In this document: one piece after another, positions 52,556 to 62,222 of the stretch
Layout: every line of letters begins with the position of its first letter
Numbering within the stretch: position 1 is the first letter of the stretch
Source: an uncultured Clostridia bacterium
GTDB taxonomy: Bacteria > Bacillota > Clostridia > Oscillospirales > Ruminococcaceae
NCBI GenBank assembly: GCA_947627235.1
Contig: CANQVG010000005.1
Span: forward strand, 25,806-89,805
Length of the DNA stretch: 64,000 nt
Reading direction: 5' to 3'
Translations under genes and position numbers: made by a program
Notes under the pieces: model-generated
Databases searched by the model: none
The model's input: the letters and a program-made list of their open reading frames with translations, nothing else
Told to the model about the DNA's origin: nothing

Positions 52556-54067
52556 ATGGAAGCAAAGAATTATTCAAAGCTGAGAAACGAAAGCGATATA
52601 CGCGGAATCGCGATTGAGGGCGTCGCCGATCAGGATGTCAACCTCACCGAGACCGCCTGCCGTGACATAGCGCGCGGTTTCGCGCTCTGGCTTATAAAAA
52701 GAACGGGAAAAACACATCTTCGCGTCGCCGTAGGCAGAGACTCGAGACTTTCAGGCGAAAAGCTTCTCGGCTGGATGGCTGGCGAGCTTGCCCTTGAGGG
52801 CATATCTGTCACCGATATGGGGCTTGCGAGTACTCCCGCTATGTTTATGACCACCAAGACCGAGGGCTTTTTGTTCGACGGAGCGGTTATGGTCACGGCT
52901 TCGCACTTGCCCTACAACCGCAATGGTTACAAATTCTTCACCCCCGACGGCGGAGTGGAGGCTTCGGACATAAAGGAAATGGTCGCTTTTGCCGAAAGCG
53001 AAGTTCACACCGGTCTCAAAAAGGCGTCGGTTGAAAAAAACGAGTTTATGGGCGTGTATTCAAAGCGTCTCGCCGATATGATAAGAGCCGCCTGCGGCTC
53101 CGAGAGACCCCTTGAGGGGCTTCGCATCGTTGTCGACGCGGGCAACGGCGCCGGCGGCTTCTACGCCGAAAAGGTACTCAAGCCCCTCGGCGCAGACATA
53201 ACCGGTTCAAGATACTTAGACCCCGACGGAAGCTTTCCGAATCACATTCCCAACCCCGAAAACAAAGAGGCTATGGAGTCGATAACCGAGGCGGTAAAAG
53301 AGTCGCACGCTGACCTCGGCATCATCTTCGACACCGATGTCGACCGCGCCGGCGCAGTCCTTTCGGACGGCAGCGAGCTCAACCGCAACCGGCTCATAGC
53401 CATACTTTCCGCTATGCTCCTGCGTGACCACCCCCACACGACGATAGTCACCGACTCGGTGACATCCTCCGGTCTTGCGGAGTTCATCGCCGCCAAAGGC
53501 GGGGTGCATCACCGATTCAGACGCGGCTACAGAAACGTCATCAACGAGTCTATTCGCCTTAATTCCGAGGGGATCGACAGTCAGCTCGCTATAGAGACCT
53601 CAGGTCATGGAGCCTTCAAGGAAAATTACTTCCTCGACGACGGCGCCTATATCGTCACAAAGCTGATAATCGAGCTTTCACGCGGCAGGAAGAACGGCTA
53701 TGAGCTTTCCTCGCTGATAGAGGGGCTTCGGGAACCTGCCGAGAGCCGCGAGTTCAGAATGAACCTCGGGCTTGAGGATTTCAAGCCATACGGTCACGAA
53801 ATCATCGACAGGCTGACGGAATACTCCAAGAACCAAGAGGGCTGGAGCCTTGCGCCGTCGAACTTCGAGGGCGTGAGAGTGAATCTCGACAAAGAACACG
53901 GCAACGGCTGGTTCCTGCTCAGACTTTCGCTGCACGAGCCGCTTATGCCGCTCAACATCGAGTCGGACGAAGAGGGAGGCGCGAAAAAGATAGCCCGTGA
54001 GCTTTGCGGATTTATAAAAAGTTTCGACAAGCTCGACACCTCGAAGCTCTGCGAATTTGCGGAATAA
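52556..54067 (+). CDS. Phosphomannomutase/phosphoglucomutase family enzyme
   Basis: 503 residues. Intact active-site loops: serine loop TASHLPYNRNGYKFF, metal loop FDTDVDRAG, sugar loop ETSGHGAFKENYFLDDGAY, and a C-terminal phosphate loop LRLSLHEPLMPLN, which departs from the usual RxSGTEP form. It probably interconverts hexose 1- and 6-phosphates (glucose or mannose). The ATG at 52556 has GGAGG 8 bases upstream. It contrasts with the degenerate paralogue at 45625-46998. Terminator downstream is shared with the phosphatase gene. Confidence 0.9.
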   Translation: MEAKNYSKLRNESDIRGIAIEGVADQDVNLTETACRDIARGFALWLIKRTGKTHLRVAVGRDSRLSGEKLLGWMAGELALEGISVTDMGLASTPAMFMTTKTEGFLFDGAVMVTASHLPYNRNGYKFFTPDGGVEASDIKEMVAFAESEVHTGLKKASVEKNEFMGVYSKRLADMIRAACGSERPLEGLRIVVDAGNGAGGFYAEKVLKPLGADITGSRYLDPDGSFPNHIPNPENKEAMESITEAVKESHADLGIIFDTDVDRAGAVLSDGSELNRNRLIAILSAMLLRDHPHTTIVTDSVTSSGLAEFIAAKGGVHHRFRRGYRNVINESIRLNSEGIDSQLAIETSGHGAFKENYFLDDGAYIVTKLIIELSRGRKNGYELSSLIEGLREPAESREFRMNLGLEDFKPYGHEIIDRLTEYSKNQEGWSLAPSNFEGVRVNLDKEHGNGWFLLRLSLHEPLMPLNIESDEEGGAKKIARELCGFIKSFDKLDTSKLCEFAE

Positions 54068-54128
54068 GACCCTAAAATCGCCTTTTCCGGTTTTTCCGTG
54101 CCGTGCTGACGGCATAATTCCGACATAT

Positions 54129-54158
54129 AAAAAAGACAGGCTGAAGCCTGTCTTTTTT
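54129..54158. terminator. Bidirectional terminator
   Basis: AAAAAAGACAGGC-TGAA-GCCTGTCTTTTTT, perfect 13-bp arms between convergent genes. Confidence 0.92.
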
Positions 54159-54612
54159 ATTGCGTAAACATTCTTAAAAGTCCTCGGCAGCCCTCGAGTA
54201 TGTCGTTATATGCAAGCTCGAAGTTGTCGGAGTACCACGGGTCGGCGATGTCCCTGCCCTTGCGCTCGGTAAAGTCGAGAAGCCTTCTGACCTTGTTTTC
54301 GGGGTCTCCTCCCGTTATGCGCATAAGGTTTCTTAGATTCGCCGTGTCCATTACTACTATAAAATCAAACCTGCCGTAGTCGCTTTTTGTCATCTGACGC
54401 GCGGCGCGTCTTGTAAACGGTATTCCCTTTTCTCGCAGCTTGTCTTTTGCAGGCGTATAAACGTCGTTTCCTATTTCCTCGGTGCTGACTGCGGCTGACT
54501 CAATGTAAAGACTGCTTCCGAGACCGCTTTTTGCAGCAAGGTCTTTCATAATAAATTCAGCCATAGGCGAACGGCATATGTTGCCATGACAAACAAAAAG
54601 AATCGAAGTCAT
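54157..54612 (-). CDS. Low-molecular-weight protein-tyrosine phosphatase
   Basis: 151 residues. P-loop CHGNICRS (the C-X5-R signature) at the N-terminus and the general acid Asp in DIADPWYSDNFE near residue 120. LMW-PTPs dephosphorylate bacterial tyrosine kinases of polysaccharide export; no such kinase is near. ATG 54612 has AAAGAGG upstream. Confidence 0.92.
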   Translation of the reverse strand: MTSILFVCHGNICRSPMAEFIMKDLAAKSGLGSSLYIESAAVSTEEIGNDVYTPAKDKLREKGIPFTRRAARQMTKSDYGRFDFIVVMDTANLRNLMRITGGDPENKVRRLLDFTERKGRDIADPWYSDNFELAYNDILEGCRGLLRMFTQ

Positions 54613-54700
54613 TTTTTGCCTCTTTCCGCGCTTAAAACTCCTCCCGTCACCCTTATATAACAGATGAAATATAATAGTCATAGGAGGTGCGAAAGCGCAA

Positions 54701-55504
54701 ATGAATTATCTTGTATTAACAGCGCTGATTGCGACACTCGGCACGTGGTTTTTAACCGCTCTGGGCGCCGCAACGGTTGTATTTTTCAAATCGCCCGTTC
54801 AAAAGGTTATGAACCTTATGCTTGGATTTGCTTCAGGAGTGATGATTGCCGCAAGCTTCTGGTCGCTTCTGCAGCCGGCAATAGAAAGAGCCGAAGCGGC
54901 GCAGGGTCTGCCCGCCTATTTTGTGGCAACTGCGGGATTTCTGTTCGGCGCGGTATTTATGTGGGCGTCCGACAAAGCCGTCTCTTTTGCAAGAGGAAAG
55001 GCAAACAATACACAGGGAAAGCCTAATGAGCGTCTCAACCGCATCATTATGCTGGTACTTTCCATAACTCTGCACAACATACCCGAGGGTCTCGCGGTCG
55101 GGGTGGCCTTCGGAGCGCTCAAAAGCGGTGAAAATACCGCCGAGGGACTTATGGGCGCAATAACCATAGCTATAGGCATAGGACTCCAGAACTTTCCGGA
55201 GGGCGCTGCGGTATCGGTGCCGCTTCGCAGAGAAGGCTATTCCCGAAAAAAGAGTTTCCTTCTCGGGCAGGCATCGGGACTTGTCGAACCTGTGGCCGGA
55301 GTCATAGGCGCGCTGCTCGTGGTATACGTCGAAGCGATACTGCCGTATGCGCTGTCCTTTGCGGCAGGCGCCATGATACTTGTAGCGGTTCACGAACTTA
55401 TTCCCGAGTGCCAGAAAAATCAGGAGTCCCAACCTTATTTTGCCACAATGGGGATAGTTTCGGGATTTGCCGTGATGATGCTTCTTGACGTTATGCTCGG
55501 GTAA
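54701..55504 (+). CDS. ZIP-family divalent metal transporter
   Basis: 267 residues, eight membrane helices. Metal site in helices 4 and 5: LHNIPEGLAVGVAFG and GLQNFPEGAAVSVPL, the ZIP/ZupT signatures, and HELIPECQ in a later helix. It takes up Zn or other divalent metals. AGGAGGTG lies 12 bases before the ATG, slightly far. Its last 70 bases overlap, antisense, the 3' end of the prepilin-like gene. Confidence 0.9.
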   Translation: MNYLVLTALIATLGTWFLTALGAATVVFFKSPVQKVMNLMLGFASGVMIAASFWSLLQPAIERAEAAQGLPAYFVATAGFLFGAVFMWASDKAVSFARGKANNTQGKPNERLNRIIMLVLSITLHNIPEGLAVGVAFGALKSGENTAEGLMGAITIAIGIGLQNFPEGAAVSVPLRREGYSRKKSFLLGQASGLVEPVAGVIGALLVVYVEAILPYALSFAAGAMILVAVHELIPECQKNQESQPYFATMGIVSGFAVMMLLDVMLG

Positions 55505-56001
55505 AAATCATTCCCATCCTCAATAGGTATAACGGAAAACTCTTTAGATTCCGAAAAGCCGTCGCAAGAAAGCGTATAAGTGCAATAATAACCGTTCTCC
55601 TTATGAACCAGCTCAAACCGGGTAAGCTCAAAGCCGCCGTACGAAGCGTTTGCAAGAGGAGTGAAGCTTTCGCCGGTATTTGCGCCGGAGTAAACCGTCA
55701 GAACCAGAACGCCGCCGCTGTCAGCAAGCGATGCCTCCGAGGGAGAATACCTTTCGTTTATAAAACGAACGCAGCCGTCCCTGACACCGACATACACGGC
55801 GTCCGACAGGATATCGCGGACGGCGGTGTTCACCGTGTCCGAGACAAGCAAAGACCGTGATTTTAGCCTTTGCATCCTCGACGAGTCAGAGGCTGAGACC
55901 GAGACGGCAGCGATAACGGCGATTATAAGCATCAGGGTGAGTGTCGCGGTGAGAAGCTCAGAGAGCGTAAAGCCGCTCTTTGAACGCAGTTTTTCTTTCA
56001 T
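55435..56001 (-). CDS. Prepilin-type N-terminal cleavage/methylation domain protein (orphan)
   Basis: 188 residues. The N-terminus MKEKLRSKSGFTLSELLTATLTLML is a type III signal: basic leader, Gly-Phe cleavage site, Glu at mature +5, hydrophobic helix. The rest is a beta-rich pseudopilin globular domain (VLVLTVYSGANTGESFTP). No pilin assembly genes are nearby, so it must use a distant system. It overlaps the ZIP gene tail by 70 bp; the last 20 or so codons may be readthrough after loss of an earlier stop. It lies 21 bp downstream of the exonuclease gene. Confidence 0.8.
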   Translation of the reverse strand: MKEKLRSKSGFTLSELLTATLTLMLIIAVIAAVSVSASDSSRMQRLKSRSLLVSDTVNTAVRDILSDAVYVGVRDGCVRFINERYSPSEASLADSGGVLVLTVYSGANTGESFTPLANASYGGFELTRFELVHKENGYYCTYTLSCDGFSESKEFSVIPIEDGNDFYPSITSRSIITANPETIPIVAK

Positions 56002-56022
56002 ATAAAACCTCTGCCGAATATT

Positions 56023-56580
56023 TTATACTTTTACCGTTCTTGTGTCTTTAAAACTGTACCTGCGCCTGAAATCTTCGATTCGGGCGCCTTTTTTTATGCA
56101 GTAAAGAAGTATTTCCGCACAGGCGTGCGCATCGCTGGCGGCGTTGTGGTGGTCAAGGTCGATAAAAAGCTCGCGGCATACCGTGTCAAGCTTATGGTTA
56201 GGCATCCAAGGCAAAATACGCTTGCCCATACGGCAGGTACAGACATACTCGGTGGAATCCCGTGACGGGATATTATAGGCGTGCAGACATTTTGAAAGCA
56301 CGCTCATATCAAACTGAGCGTTATGAGCAACCAGAAGTCCGCTGTTAAGCAGCGGCCCGAGAGACGGCCACAGTTCTTTGAAAGTCGGAGCCTTGACTGC
56401 CATAGCGGGAGTGATTCCCGTAAGCTGAATGTTAAAGCTGTCAAAGCTCTCCTCGGGATTTACAAGGGAATAGCGTTCATCTACAATGATTCCGTTTTCC
56501 ACCACGCAAACTCCGATGGCGCTCATTCTGTCGTTTCTCAGGTTAGGCGTCTCTACGTCGAAGCATATGTATCTGTCCAC
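56023..56580 (-). CDS. DnaQ-like DEDDh 3'-5' exonuclease
   Basis: 185 residues. ExoI FDVETPN (Asp8, Glu10), ExoII AHNAQFDMSVLSK and ExoIII HHNAASDAHACAEIL (His and Asp) form a complete DEDDh active site. It acts in DNA or RNA 3'-end trimming; a stand-alone enzyme like this is not necessarily the polymerase proofreader. The GTG start follows GAGGTGATAAA. Upstream of the prepilin gene on the same strand. Confidence 0.9.
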   Translation of the reverse strand: MDRYICFDVETPNLRNDRMSAIGVCVVENGIIVDERYSLVNPEESFDSFNIQLTGITPAMAVKAPTFKELWPSLGPLLNSGLLVAHNAQFDMSVLSKCLHAYNIPSRDSTEYVCTCRMGKRILPWMPNHKLDTVCRELFIDLDHHNAASDAHACAEILLYCIKKGARIEDFRRRYSFKDTRTVKV

Positions 56581-56678
56581 TTTATCACCTCTTTTATAGT
56601 TAATTCTATCACATAGAGAAGGGGTTAGTCAATAAGGAGAGTTATGTTGATGTCTTCGGAACAGACACATACAGCCGA

Positions 56679-56708
56679 TTGACAAATCCTGCTTGTGCAT
56701 GGTATTAT
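56679..56708 (+). promoter_or_regulatory. Promoter of the GH51 gene
   Basis: TTGACA (56679-56684), 18 bases, TATTAT (56703-56708). Just downstream, ACACAAAATT-GCACAAAA forms a short direct repeat that could be an operator for a sugar regulator. Confidence 0.7.
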
Positions 56709-56761
56709 TGATTTACACAAAATTGCACAAAAGGAACATTATTTATTAAGGAGATGCACTT

Positions 56762-58372
56762 ATGGGTAAAAAAGCTAAGATCACCGTACATCCCTCCTAT
56801 CGGATAGGAAAGATATCGCCGAGACTCTACAGCTCGTTTCTCGAGCCTATAGGCACAATGGTCAACGGCACTATGTACAACCCCAAACACCCGACTGCCG
56901 ATTCTCAGGGCTTCCGCCGCGACATCATCGACGCCTTGAAAGCGACACCGAATCCCGCAGTGAGACTGCCGGGAGGCAACTTTGTCTCAGGCTGGGACTG
57001 GAAAGATTCCATAGGTCCCAAGGAACAGCGCAAAGCTCACCTTGACCTCGCATGGCACCAGTATATTCCCAACGACGTCGGTCACGACGAATATCTTCAG
57101 TGGGCAGAAAAAATAGGCGCAGAGCCGCTTTACACCCTCAATCTCGGAACTCTCGGCATAAACGACGCCGTGTACTGCGTAGAATACACCAATCACGAGG
57201 GCGGTACCTGGTGGAGCGACCTTAGGCGCAAAAACGGTCATGAGGCGCCCTACGGCGTAAAGCTTTGGTATCTCGGCAACGAGATGGACGGTCCGTGGCA
57301 GGTGGGCTCTTGGGAACGCGACCCGAGGGGCTACGGAATCAAGGCAAATGAAATTTCAAAGGCGATTAAGTGGGTCGACGGCTCAATCGAGACGGGCGTC
57401 TGCGGCTCGTCGGCGCCCTTTATGGCTCACTTTCCAGAGTGGGACCTCAAGGTAATGCAGGAATGTTACGAGTCGGTCGACTACCTCTCGATACACCATT
57501 ACCACTCCGCCGCGCCGGGCGATTTCGGCGCGCTTTTAGGCGGCTCGCTCTATTATGAGGACTTCATCAACACCGAGTCGGCGATGCTCGACTATGTTCA
57601 GGCAAAATGCCGCAGTCCCAAAAAGGTGATGATATCGTTCGACGAATACGGCGCTATGTCCCGCCCGCCGCGCGAATACCGCTACGGCTACGGACCTCAC
57701 AACCTCTATGCCGACCACTACGTCTTCAACCCTGACCGCAAATACATACGCCACGATCCCGACAATATGTTCCCCGGCAGACCGCCTATGCGCCGTCGCG
57801 GCGATATGCTCGGAGCTCTCGGAAATACATCGGTGCTGCTTGCATTTCTCAGACACGCCGACCGCGTCAAGGTGGGCTGCATGACCGGCGGTCTCGGAAC
57901 CCTCGTCTCGTCTGACAGGGAGCACGTCTGGCGCTCGGCGGGCTACTATCCGTTTACACAGCTTATGCGCTACGGTCAGGGCGAGTCGCTGCGCGTAGCG
58001 GTCGACTGCGATACCTTTGACATTCCCGCATATATGGTCGACGACAACTCGCAGTACCCAGAAAAGGAGGGCGTGCCGTTTGTCGACGCCGCAGCCGCTC
58101 TAAACGAGGAAACCGGCGAGCTGAGCATATTTGTCATCAACCGCCGCTGGGACGGTTCCGAAACCGTGGAGCTTGACGCTTCCGCCTTCGAGGGCTACAG
58201 CTTTAAGGAACACCTTGAAATGTATACCGACGACCTCGACGCCGCCAACACTTGGGAAAATCCCGACGCAATAGTACCTAAGGTGAACGCCTCCGCTTCC
58301 TGCGAAAACGGCACGGTATCCGCGACATTAAAGAGTTTGTCTTGGAATGTTTTCAGATTTGAAATGAAATAA
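56762..58372 (+). CDS. abfA: GH51 family alpha-L-arabinofuranosidase
   Basis: 536 residues, cytoplasmic. TIM barrel with acid/base Glu174 in WYLGNEMDGPW and nucleophile Glu295 in ISFDEYG, and RLPGGNFVSGWDWKDSIGP near the N-terminus. The C-terminal jelly-roll (about 400-536) has FVINRRW. It cleaves arabinose from arabinan and arabinoxylan oligomers. Somewhat longer than typical GH51 enzymes because of an extra loop around RPPREYRYGYGPH. Ribosome binding site AAGGAGA. It matches the GH127 and GH43 genes in substrate. Confidence 0.93.
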   Translation: MGKKAKITVHPSYRIGKISPRLYSSFLEPIGTMVNGTMYNPKHPTADSQGFRRDIIDALKATPNPAVRLPGGNFVSGWDWKDSIGPKEQRKAHLDLAWHQYIPNDVGHDEYLQWAEKIGAEPLYTLNLGTLGINDAVYCVEYTNHEGGTWWSDLRRKNGHEAPYGVKLWYLGNEMDGPWQVGSWERDPRGYGIKANEISKAIKWVDGSIETGVCGSSAPFMAHFPEWDLKVMQECYESVDYLSIHHYHSAAPGDFGALLGGSLYYEDFINTESAMLDYVQAKCRSPKKVMISFDEYGAMSRPPREYRYGYGPHNLYADHYVFNPDRKYIRHDPDNMFPGRPPMRRRGDMLGALGNTSVLLAFLRHADRVKVGCMTGGLGTLVSSDREHVWRSAGYYPFTQLMRYGQGESLRVAVDCDTFDIPAYMVDDNSQYPEKEGVPFVDAAAALNEETGELSIFVINRRWDGSETVELDASAFEGYSFKEHLEMYTDDLDAANTWENPDAIVPKVNASASCENGTVSATLKSLSWNVFRFEMK

Positions 58373-58386
58373 AAACAGACATAACA

Positions 58387-58422
58387 ATCCCCCTGCGCCT
58401 CGGTGCAGGGGGACGTTTTTTT
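58387..58422 (+). terminator. Terminator of the GH51 gene
   Basis: CCCCCTGC, 8-base loop, GCAGGGGG followed by TTTTTTT. It also lies right after the convergent GH127 stop. Confidence 0.88.
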
Positions 58423-58426
58423 ACGA

Positions 58427-60409
58427 TTATTCCTTGGACTTTAGCCTCCAGTAGATACCGTATCTCGTGTTGTAAAGCGTGTAATACGGCACAAATTCAA
58501 GCTTTTCTGAGGAAGCGTCGAAAGTAAACGAAAGGCCGTCGTTTTTGGTGAAGTAATCTTCGGGGTTGTCTTTTACGGCTTTAGTCGATATTCCGTCGTT
58601 AAGAATCAGGGTGTCGTCCGAAATCACTGTGTTCTCGGGAATAAGAACGCTCATACCTGTGTATGTCGTGGTCATATTGTCGTCCGAAAGCTTCGCCGCA
58701 AGGAGCAGCGGACCGTATCTGAAGCAGACAGTGTTGATGCCGTCCTGAAGATTATATGCCTTAAGACCGAGAGGAATTTTTACGGTCAGTTCGTCGCCGT
58801 CCGACCATTCTCTTTCAACCGAAGCATATCCGGCGTCGTCAGTGTAGTCAAGCTTTTCGCCGTTGACAGTGAGCGTTATGTCGCCGAGCGCCCAGTCGGG
58901 TATGCGCAGCTTAAGCGTAAAGTTCTTCTTATCGTCGAGCTTGAATCTGAACACCGAGGTGTCGGACTCGGGAATGTCGGTTGTCTGCGTCAGTTTAAGA
59001 CCGAGACGGGAGTCGGTAAGCTCTGAGCTGAGATACATATTTACATAAAGCACGCCCGCGCGGTTGAAGTAGATGCTGTCGCCGAGCTTGGTGAAGTTCT
59101 CCATACCGCTTCCCGTGCAGCACCAGAAGCTTTCCTCGGGAGTGGAGAAAGTCCTGAAATAGCCCGTCGCCATAGCCTGAAAATAGGTGGTCATACCGGT
59201 TTCGGGGTTCTGCGACGCCAAAATGTGATTCAAAAACGCGTTCTCATAGTAATCGGCATACTTCTTGTCGCCGGTTATCGTAAACAGATCCCTTGTGAGC
59301 TTGAGCATATTGTAGACGTTGCAGGTTTCACAGTTGCAGTTGGTGCGTTCAAGATTCAAAACGTCGTCCTCGCCGAAATGCTCCCACTCGCTGTTGCCGC
59401 CGGTGTGATATGTATGGTGATCTACTACCATCTGCCAGAATGTCTCCGCGGTCTCGAGGTAATCCAGCGCGTCAACCTTGGCAGTACCGATTCTTTTGCA
59501 GTCGAGCAGAAGATATCTCTTGAGCGCGCCTATGATTTTCGGTATGGTTGTGTTGGCATGGCGGTTGTTTAAAACATTCTTTCCGTCGGAGCGTATCTGC
59601 TCAAAAAGCTCCTCCTCGTCGAACACATGCGCCGCCTCGGCGTATTTTTCCTCGCCCGTGTAGGCATAAAGGTCGTAAAGAGCGTCGTTCATGCCGCCGT
59701 ACTCGATGCTCAGAACGGTGCGCCGAGTCTCCTCGCTCCAACCGCTGACGCGATTATACGTCCAGTCGCCGAGCTTTTTTGCGATGTCAAGAGCAGGCTC
59801 GTAACCCGTCTCGGAATACACGCTGATAAGTCCCTCAAAAATTTTGTGCATTGTATACCACGGCACCCATGCCTCATTTATGATATTGGACTTACCCTTT
59901 TCAACATTATCAAACTGTATCTCGTGATTGCCGAAGTTCTGAATCTGCGCGCCCCACAAAAACCCTTTTTCGTTCTGACAGGGAACCAAACCGTCGATAA
60001 TTTCGGTCATCTTCGAGTAAAGCGCCTTTTTGTCGGACGCAGACGTCCCGCCGTTCTCATATGCCTGAGCGAGCGCGGTCAGATAATGCCCGAGAGTATG
60101 CCCGCCTATAAGAGTGCTCTCCCAGCCGCCGTAGGGCTGAATACCGTTTGACGCGATACCCGCGTTCTGCCTAAATCCTGCCAAAAGCCTGTCGGTATCG
60201 AGCGAAAGAAGATAATCAATCTCCTTTTCAAGGGCATTTTCGCAGTAACTGTCGGTCATTCTGATTTCGGATAGCGGATAGCCGGATATAACGGCGTTAC
60301 GGGATACCACAGCCTCTCCTTTTGGAATCTCGGGGGCAGGCTCGGAAGAACATCCCGAAAGCATCAAAAACGCCATAAATATACAAATACCTCTTTTCAA
60401 ACTGTTCAT
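58427..60409 (-). CDS. GH127/GH146-family beta-L-arabinofuranosidase lipoprotein
   Basis: 660 residues. Lipoprotein signal MNSLKRGICIFMAFLMLSGC, lipidated Cys20. An (alpha/alpha)6 barrel with the family zinc/catalytic residues: CNCETCNVYNMLKL (Glu and Cys ligands) and FWCCTGSGMENF, where the Cys-Cys pair includes the thiol nucleophile of GH127. The C-terminal beta domains run to the end. It removes beta-arabinofuranose from plant cell-wall glycoproteins or pectic arabinan at the cell surface. ATG 60409 has GAGAAG; an in-frame GTG 18 bases upstream is weaker. Faces the GH51 gene across a shared terminator. Confidence 0.9.
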   Translation of the reverse strand: MNSLKRGICIFMAFLMLSGCSSEPAPEIPKGEAVVSRNAVISGYPLSEIRMTDSYCENALEKEIDYLLSLDTDRLLAGFRQNAGIASNGIQPYGGWESTLIGGHTLGHYLTALAQAYENGGTSASDKKALYSKMTEIIDGLVPCQNEKGFLWGAQIQNFGNHEIQFDNVEKGKSNIINEAWVPWYTMHKIFEGLISVYSETGYEPALDIAKKLGDWTYNRVSGWSEETRRTVLSIEYGGMNDALYDLYAYTGEEKYAEAAHVFDEEELFEQIRSDGKNVLNNRHANTTIPKIIGALKRYLLLDCKRIGTAKVDALDYLETAETFWQMVVDHHTYHTGGNSEWEHFGEDDVLNLERTNCNCETCNVYNMLKLTRDLFTITGDKKYADYYENAFLNHILASQNPETGMTTYFQAMATGYFRTFSTPEESFWCCTGSGMENFTKLGDSIYFNRAGVLYVNMYLSSELTDSRLGLKLTQTTDIPESDTSVFRFKLDDKKNFTLKLRIPDWALGDITLTVNGEKLDYTDDAGYASVEREWSDGDELTVKIPLGLKAYNLQDGINTVCFRYGPLLLAAKLSDDNMTTTYTGMSVLIPENTVISDDTLILNDGISTKAVKDNPEDYFTKNDGLSFTFDASSEKLEFVPYYTLYNTRYGIYWRLKSKE

Positions 60410-60675
60410 AGTTATCTTCTCTTTCACTTAGGATTTGTGATAAGTATACCATTATCGACAGTGTTTTGCAATAGTATTTTTAAATATTCCCGATTATCCG
60501 TCAATGGTGAAGATTCACCAAATCAGACGCGGTTTGACTTTATAATATCGGCTATTTGCGTATTTGACATTGCAGCGCGCAGGTGTTATATTAGTATATA
60601 CGCCGCATGAAAATCCTTTTAGGCGCGTTTATGTTAATAACGGTATATTTTTCAGGTTTTCAAGGAAGTTATGAA

Positions 60676-62067
60676 ATGAGTTTTATGCAGTCACTCAAAA
60701 CGTTTTTCTCACCTAAGGATATGTCGGTGGGCAAGCCCGCCGTGAGAATAGCCGAATTTGCCATACCTATGCTTATAGGCAACATTGCTCAGCAGCTCTA
60801 TAACACCGTCGATACCATAGTCGTCGGAAAATACGTCGGCGACGGCGCTATTGCCGCCGTCGGCGGCGCGGCTCCCGTCCTCAACCTTATGCTTGCGCTT
60901 ATGATAGGTCTCTCGACCGGCGTGGGAATACTCGTTTCACAGTATTTCGGGGCCAAGGACCGCGAAATGCTCTCCTCCACGATAGGCAACTGCACCACTC
61001 TCACCGCCATAGGCTCGGTGATAATTATGATAGTCGGCTCTTTGCTTACAAATCCCCTGCTCAGAGCCCTCGACACCCCCGAGGGAGATATATTCCGCTG
61101 GAGCAGCGACTACCTTACCGTCTGCTTTATAGGAATCGTCGGAACTTTCTACTATAATATCCTCTCCGGCGTTCTCAGAGGAATGGGCGACTCGGTATCG
61201 GCGCTCGGTTTTCTTCTGATATCCGCGACGCTCAATATCGGTCTCGACCTTTTGTTTGTCGCCGTTTTCAAGCTGGAGGTTTTCGGCGTCGCCCTCGCGA
61301 CGGTTCTTTCGCAGGCGATTTCGGCGATATGCTGCTACATTAAAATGCTCCATATGCGCGACGTTTTCGATATAAAGCTGAAATATTTCAGACTGACCAA
61401 AATCACCAAAGACACACTGCGTCTCGGAGTGCCTTCGGGACTGACTCAGGCTATTTTCTCTTTCGCGATGCTCGCCGTCCAGAGACTCACAAACAGCTTC
61501 GGCGACGCGGTTATGGCGGCAAACGTCGTAGTTATGCGCGTAGACGGCTTTGCGATGATGCCGAACTTCTCGTTCGGACAGGCTATGACGATGTATACCG
61601 GTCAGAACGTCGGCGCAAAAAAGCTCGACAGACTTAAATCCGGCACCGTTCAGGGAACCGTGATGGCGGTCTCTGTCTCGGCGTTCTTCCTGATGCTGAT
61701 TATGATTTTCGGTCACGGACTTATGGGGCTTTTCACCGACACCGAGGCGCTGATTGATATGAGCTACGGAATGATGAGCATACTTGCGGTGGGATATGTC
61801 GCTATGGCGGTTACTCAGTCGCTCGCGGGAGTTATGCGCGGCGCAGGCGACACCATGACCCCGATGTGGATATCCCTCTTCACGACGGTAATACTCAGAG
61901 TGCCGGTGGCATACGGTCTTGCTGCGATTACGAAGTCTGAAACTCTGCCTCTGGGCGACTACCGCTGCATACCGTTCTCGCTGCTGATTTCGTGGATAGT
62001 GGGTATGGTCATTCACATCGTCGTCTACCTTATGGGAAGATGGAAGCGCAGAATACCGCAGTTTTGA
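60676..62067 (+). CDS. MATE-family efflux transporter
   Basis: 463 residues, 12 membrane helices in two related halves. Family motifs: MLIGNIAQQLYNTVDTIVVGKYVGDGAIAAVGG in helix 1-2 and the repeat MMPNFSFGQAMTMYTGQNVGA in the second half, and GVMRGAGDTMTPMW. Na+/H+-driven export of drugs or metabolites. ATG 60676 has AAGGAAG 8 bases upstream and a better site than ATG 60607. Its position between two GH127 genes raises the question whether it exports or imports a sugar-related compound, without proof. Confidence 0.88.
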   Translation: MSFMQSLKTFFSPKDMSVGKPAVRIAEFAIPMLIGNIAQQLYNTVDTIVVGKYVGDGAIAAVGGAAPVLNLMLALMIGLSTGVGILVSQYFGAKDREMLSSTIGNCTTLTAIGSVIIMIVGSLLTNPLLRALDTPEGDIFRWSSDYLTVCFIGIVGTFYYNILSGVLRGMGDSVSALGFLLISATLNIGLDLLFVAVFKLEVFGVALATVLSQAISAICCYIKMLHMRDVFDIKLKYFRLTKITKDTLRLGVPSGLTQAIFSFAMLAVQRLTNSFGDAVMAANVVVMRVDGFAMMPNFSFGQAMTMYTGQNVGAKKLDRLKSGTVQGTVMAVSVSAFFLMLIMIFGHGLMGLFTDTEALIDMSYGMMSILAVGYVAMAVTQSLAGVMRGAGDTMTPMWISLFTTVILRVPVAYGLAAITKSETLPLGDYRCIPFSLLISWIVGMVIHIVVYLMGRWKRRIPQF

Positions 62068-62093
62068 TAACACATAAAGACAATTTCTTTTTA

Positions 62094-62123
62094 CGGCGTA
62101 AAACCTTCGGGCTTTGCGCCGCT
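62094..62123 (+). terminator. Possible terminator after the MATE gene
   Basis: CGGCGTAAA, 10-base loop, TTTGCGCCG (one G-U pair), 27 bases after the stop, with only a short T-rich tail. Confidence 0.5.
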
Positions 62124-62163
62124 TATTATAATAATCTGCGAAAGAAAAAATGCGGATAATGCA

Positions 62164-62192
62164 GTGACAACCGCTTTTAAATGTGATATTCT
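62164..62192 (+). promoter_or_regulatory. Promoter of the second GH127 gene
   Basis: GTGACA (62164-62169), 17 bases, TATTCT (62187-62192). Confidence 0.5.
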
Positions 62193-62222
62193 TTCATCAA
62201 TAACACTACGGGAGGTTTTGAT

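Noticed and set aside
60937..62073. 378-codon open frame on the minus strand opposite the MATE gene
   Set aside because: Arg/His-rich translation with no domain; the plus-strand MATE protein is clear.
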